In this document: in pieces, positions 59,678-64,000 of the stretch | Layout: each line of letters opens with the position of its first letter | Position numbering within the stretch: the first letter of the stretch is position 1 | Assembly (NCBI GenBank): GCA_963853835.1 | Contig: OY970824.1 | Coordinates: 75,960,372-76,024,371, forward strand | Direction of reading: 5' to 3' | Origin: Calendula officinalis | Lineage: Eukaryota > Streptophyta > Magnoliopsida > Asterales > Asteraceae | DNA: 64,000 nt | The notes under the pieces: model-generated | What the model saw: only the letters and a program-made list of their open reading frames with translations | Databases searched by the model: none | What the model was told of the DNA's origin: nothing | Program-made: the position numbers and the translations under genes

Positions 59678-60893
59678 GACAAAACTGCAAAAATGGTCCC
59701 TGTGGTTTAGATATTTTTAGGAAAATGGTTCAAACCTTCAAAAAATTGGATAAATGGTCCTTTTGAAAAACCTTATTTGTGGATATAGTCCTTGATGTTA
59801 ACATCCGTTAATTTGGATCTGTTAACTTACGTCTTTTTTATTTGGAGAGACCTGTTTTGACAAAATTCTAAATATGATTTGTCCTCCTGAAATCTCCGGC
59901 CGTTGACTTTGGTCGAATTTACATTCACATAAGCTCAACGGTGTGTTAGACAGAGATTTAGAGATGCCGGCACAGTAACCATCGCCTCTCTCCACCAGAA
60001 GCTTCCATGGCTTCTCATCTTCAACCTCTTTTCATTCTTTTTCTTCTCACTGTCACACACTCATTAGCTACCCAAACAATACAATTCAATAATCGATCTC
60101 TTCTTCTTAAGGTCATTAAAGATCACGAAACCCACCAATACACCGCCCAATTGCTCATCGGAACTCATCAACCGCCGACCAAACTTCTTGTTCATCTTCA
60201 GGTCAATCTATCTAGATTAATTGCCCACCTTCGTCTCCATCTCTGAACTTTATCCGCCATGGCTCCCTACAATGCTTGATGAAAAAAATCTGGTGCTTAA
60301 AGAATGATATCTACAACCATTTGTGATATTCACCAAGAAAACCCACTGGAGAAACCAATTTCGGATATCTAGTCGAAGATGTCATCACCATGGTTTGGCT
60401 TCGGTCTCAACCGTCGACAGGTTTTTGTTTTCGTGTTCGCCGAACTTATTTATTGAAAGGTCTGGTAACCGGTGCTAATGGCGTACTGGGTTTTGGGAGG
60501 TCAAAGATTGGTTTACAATATCAGATGGCCAGCAACTTTGACTTCATCGGCCGGATTATAATGTTCGGTAACGGTACCGGCATCTCTAAATCTCTCTCTT
60601 ACACACCCTTGAGCTCAACCCATGGTGTTGATGGGTACTATGTTAATGTAAATTCGATCAACGTCAACAACCGGAAATTGGACGGAGGACAAATCATATT
60701 TAGAGTTTTGTCAAAATTGGTCCCTCCAGATGAAAAGGACATAAGTTAAGAGATCCAAATTAACGGATGTTAACATCAAGGACTATATCCACAAACAAGG
60801 TTTTCCAAAAGGACCATTTATCGAATTTTTTAAAGGTTTGGATCATTTTCCTGAAAAAATCTAAACCATAGGGACCATTTTTGCAGTTTTGTC
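59678..60893. mobile_element. Pack-MULE (1,216 bp) carrying a gene fragment
   Basis: Inverted repeats of about 210 bp (59,678-59,887 and 60,684-60,893) begin GACAAAACTGCAAAAATGGT and end with the complement. They are flanked by a perfect 9-bp direct repeat, TTTACTTTA (59,669-59,677 and 60,894-60,902). Long TIRs plus a 9-bp duplication define a Mutator-like element. No transposase is present. The interior is a captured piece of an aspartic-protease-type gene with its 5' leader. Confidence 0.93.
60007..60683 (+). pseudogene. Captured fragment of a basic-7S-globulin/EDGP-type aspartic protease gene
   Basis: ATG 60,007 opens MASHLQPLFILFLLTVTHSLA, a clear secretion signal, followed by a segment (SLLLKVIKDHETHQYTA) like the start of extracellular dermal glycoprotein / basic 7S globulin proteins. 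These are apoplastic aspartic-protease homologs, some of which inhibit cell-wall-degrading enzymes. The frame breaks at about 60,200-60,300. It resumes near 60,340 (GETNFGYLVEDVI), then shows YLLKGLVTGANGVLGFGRSKIGLQYQ and SYTPLSSTHGVDGYYVNVNSINVN, which follow in the same order in the family. The active-site DLGG region, the cysteine-rich loop and the C-terminal half are missing, so it cannot make a complete protein. Its last frame runs into the right TIR and stops at 60,749. The assignment is from recalled family resemblance. Confidence 0.65.
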
Positions 60894-60951
60894 TTTACTT
60901 TATAAAAGGTTTAATCGTATACTTTTTGTTTATAACTTTAGAGAAATATTT

Positions 60952-61506
60952 AAGGAGGGCTATTATTTTTATGTAGTCCTGGGGAATAAAAATTAACCAA
61001 TGATCAATAAGATCTAACGGTCAAGAGTAATCACATATTTTATACATGAAGGGTATTTTGGTCATTTGGCATTTAAAAAAATTGATTTATTTTATTTTTA
61101 TTTTATTTTTTTATTATTTTATTATTATTTTTATTATTATTATTATTTTTATTTTTATTATATTTTCCTTAAAAAATAATATTTATTTGATTATGTGTAA
61201 TACTTAATCACATGTGATTTTAGTGTAGAATCACATGTGATTGTATATTTAATCACATTTGATGTTTTAGTACAATCACGTGTGATTCCGTATGCAATCA
61301 CATTATGTGTTATTAATGAAAAATAATAATTTTTTTAAAAAATAATAATAATAATTCTAAAAAAATAAAAATAAAAAATAGTTTTTTAAAATGACCAAAA
61401 TACCCCCTCCATGTATAAAATATGTGATTAATCTTGACCATTGCTTATAACTAATCAATGGTTGAGATTTATTCCTTGGGACTTCATAAAAATCAAAGAC
61501 TTCCTT
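60952..61506. mobile_element. Long-TIR MITE-like element (about 555 bp)
   Basis: The outer arms of about 150 bp are inverted copies. Left: AAGGAGGGCTATTATTTTTATG... through ATCACATATTTTATACATG. Right: the complement ending CTTCCTT. The interior is AT-rich low-complexity DNA with repeated AATCACATGTGATT palindromes. No clear target duplication. It lies 58 bp from the Pack-MULE. Confidence 0.6.
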
Positions 61507-62016
61507 GAACACAATCCTATAGCTTTAATCATAATTATAAGTTGACTATAATATTAAATCCCTAATTATTATCTCATGACGATTAAAGAATCCTAAGACC
61601 CCTCTCAACGGTCTCGTTTGTATCATGTCACTAACTCGTCACTTTTTCCACCGTTGGCACCAATTCGCAGGGGCGTATCCATGTAGAGCCAAGTGGGGTG
61701 CATGGCCACCACTTGGTGGATCATCCCCATGTGTAGGGGAACACATCATCGGTAGGAAAGAGGCTACTGACGAGTTAAAAAACACATCACGGTTGTGATA
61801 GACCTAATCTTATTTGATGTTATGCGTGTTGATACACTTTTAGCGACTTTCAACCAGTTTCATTAGTTATATCATAAGTTATATTTTTTATTTTAACCGT
61901 TTGACCGTTAGATATAAGATTACAATTTACAAGCCATAACCTGTGACTACCCGTTCATAAATAAGTGAGTCGAAATTGCCACCCTCCTAATCTGAAAACT
62001 AAAACTTACATGTTGC
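61507..62016. other. Intergenic region
   Basis: No gene supported. A short GC-richer part (61,660-61,800) may be transposon-derived, but I do not recognise it. Confidence 0.3.
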
Positions 62017-62225
62017 AGACTTGCAGGACACATGAATTCTTCACGTCGGGATTGGTTCTTGGGCTCTGCTGACATTTGGGCCTTAACATTTGGTTCTTTG
62101 GTGCCGTTTGCCTTTTTCTTAATTTACCTACTTGGGGCTGGGGGACTTTCTGGCAACTTGACCAGTTTTCTTCACCACTGATCCAACTGTTGGTCGAACG
62201 TAACAGTAACAAGTATTGTAGGTGT
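62017..62225 (+). pseudogene. Possible rhomboid-like protein exon remnant
   Basis: After a plausible acceptor (TTGCAG, ending about 62,026) one frame reads HEFFTSGLVLGSADIWAL, then FAFFLIYLLGAGGLSGNLTSF. After a one-base shift it continues TDPTVGRT. The order FL-YLL-G-GNL-SF followed by PTVG resembles plastid rhomboid-like proteins, where that stretch precedes the serine-protease GxSG region. No serine active-site motif follows and no neighbouring exons were found. Weak evidence; probably a dead fragment if the match is real. Confidence 0.33.
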
Positions 62226-62312
62226 TCGCACTACGTTGCGAGTTTATATAACTTAATCTTTTTCTAAATAGTATGGATTTAAGATATAGTTTCTTTAAAT
62301 TTAAATATAATA

Positions 62313-62624
62313 CTACCTTCGTATCAAAATAAGTGATACATTTGGGAAATTGCGGTTTTTGAGGCAAAAGATTGGAAAGTGATTTAAAATAGTATAAAGT
62401 GGATAGTTAGTGGATAATGGGACCCACTTCTTTTGGATGTAGTGAAATTAATGATGTTTAAAAGTAAAAGTAAGGGTAAAAGAGTAATTTTACTTTATTA
62501 AAGTAGATAGTTAGTGGAGAAGGGGTCCCACTTTTTTGCCAAATAAGAAAATTTTTTGAAGTGTATCACTTATTTTGTTCCACCCTTTTAGTAAAGTGTA
62601 TCACTTATTTTGATACGGAGGTAG
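62313..62624. mobile_element. Stowaway-type MITE (312 bp)
   Basis: Termini CTACCTTCGTATCAAAATAA and TTATTTTGATACGGAGGTAG, TA flanks at 62,311-62,312 and 62,625-62,626. Same length and internal sequence type as the MITE in the CHS intron (990-1,301). Confidence 0.9.
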
Positions 62625-64000
62625 TATAATTTTCAAATTCCTCCTTTAAATTTTTGTTATTTGTTAGTTATTTATTGATCGAAGAAAGATTGTCAGCTTG
62701 CACAGTTAAGTAAATGTGATATATAAAAAGATTTATAAAATTTGTGATTTAACAATTTACCTATCATGCTCATACTTTATTTATAGAAGATATTAAATGA
62801 ATAAAACTTCCCACGCCTGTTTGAGATAAAAACATTTTACAAAATTATAATGTATACATTTTTATCCTTCAATGTATACAACATTTTATTTATTAAAAAA
62901 ATATCAAAACATAAATGTATTCTTCATCAATAAAACATAAAGAATAATTTTTAAATGTCATAAAATAAATAAATAAATAATTGTATTAAAAACTACTTAT
63001 TTAAAACTTTATACAATATATATATATAGTTTATCGTAGGTTAAAATGAAGTTAATGAAAATTAGAAATATTGTTTGTAAAACCTATTTATTTTATATAT
63101 TTATGAAAATAATAATTATGCTAAAAAATAGACAATGAAGGACTTAGAATTCTTAACATGAATTTTTCATATGGAATATAATTTTATGTTATTAATTTTA
63201 GCTAGTTGCATATATACTAAATTATTATTAAGTTAATAATTTGAAACGTATTGTGTGTAGTTTTAATATTTTTTTCAAATGTTTTTTTTAACGACAAGTT
63301 AGTGGTCAACGTAAAAATAATTACACTATGATTTCTATCTTAGGGTGAGTTTTGAACATTTTTTTTTAAATGAGGGGTAAAAGTACAAATAATTACAAAA
63401 TATCCCTATCTTAGGGTGAGTTTTGAACATTTATAGAATCTTTTTTGGTTCTTCGGAACTTTCTCCAGCTTAGCCTACACTATGATCTTTTACCCACATT
63501 ACTTTATGGTGATATTGTACACATTTTAGAAAAACTAATCAACCAATTAGAATGAAATGAACAATTAGAATGAAATTAACAGTGATTTTGAATCATAATT
63601 ATATTATAAGGATAATAAGCAAACAAAAAGTTACATCAATTATATTATAAGGATAATAAGCAAACAAAAAGTTACATATCATTCATATTGAATTTAAAGA
63701 CGGTTACTTTAGAGTGGTAAAGCAAATAATTGATTTGACTGTGCCTTGGTGGACATTGTGCATGCAGTGCACGTGTGCTTAAACAGGGGATTATATACAG
63801 TGACGAAAAGCAAAAGAAGACCCAAAATAGTTAATGGTATCATATCCTATTAAAGGGTTTGAAATCAAAGGAATCACTTTTTGGTGTTTTCTACAGATTT
63901 CTATTTTTTTCTGAACAGTGAATCAAGCTGTAGTTGATGCTTTATAACTCGTACTCTGTAATGCCCATACGCTCTTCAACAACCATCTGATGTGTGGAGT
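62625..64000. other. AT-rich intergenic region at the window edge
   Basis: No gene supported. It holds a 41-bp tandem duplication (unit from 63,600, second copy from 63,641, TTATATTATAAGGATAATAA...) and a direct repeat of TCTTAGGGTGAGTTTTGAAC about 70 bp apart (63,338 and 63,408). Confidence 0.45.

Noticed and set aside
63600..63681. 41-bp tandem duplication as a CRISPR-like or regulatory array
   Set aside because: Only two adjacent copies with no spacers, in plant AT-rich DNA; a simple local duplication.

Overview
The window is plant nuclear DNA: AT-rich, with GT-AG introns, plant-only gene families (chalcone synthase, family-1 glycosyltransferases, BES1/BZR1), and dense plant transposons (Stowaway and Tourist MITEs, Copia elements, a Helitron, a MULE). 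The chalcone synthase relic reads closest to Asteraceae-type CHS, so a composite-family eudicot is my best guess. That guess is inference from memory of the family, not from a search.

Layout. 0.67-2.68 kb: a broken two-exon chalcone synthase gene with a Stowaway MITE in its intron. 2,709-25,366 and 26,413-44,337: two direct copies of one segment, about 18 kb without later insertions. Each copy holds a broken UGT72-type glycosyltransferase, a long-TIR element, an intact intronless UGT72-type gene (485 aa, same predicted protein in both), several MITEs and part or all of a Helitron. The copies are joined by a 1-kb Copia fragment (25,361-26,412) ending at the tip of its 3' LTR. Copy 1 alone also carries a 4.6-kb Copia element (6,245-10,875) that lacks almost all of its 5' LTR. 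In copy 2 the Helitron (40,980-45,836, minus strand) is complete at both ends. It sits in the first unit of a small tandem repeat whose second unit keeps the empty site (46,925/46,926). Copy 1 has only the Helitron's 3' part, because the duplication breakpoint lies in its RPA-like exon.

48.4-64 kb is single-copy. It holds a BES1/BZR1-family transcription factor (two exons, 293 aa), a NEDD8/RUB-conjugating enzyme UBC12 (five coding exons, 183 aa), and a Pack-MULE (59,678-60,893; 210-bp TIRs, 9-bp target duplication) carrying a piece of a basic-7S-globulin/EDGP-type aspartic protease gene. It also has a decayed rhomboid-like exon, four MITEs and other long-TIR elements.

Four genes look functional: the two UGT copies, the BES1/BZR1-like gene and UBC12. 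CHS beside UGT72-type genes would fit phenylpropanoid/flavonoid metabolism, but the CHS is dead, so no working cluster is shown. The most notable features are the duplication with a Copia patch at its seam, a sharp change in divergence between the copies near 13.37/32.34 kb, the Helitron with its empty site, and the Pack-MULE next to the UBC12 promoter.
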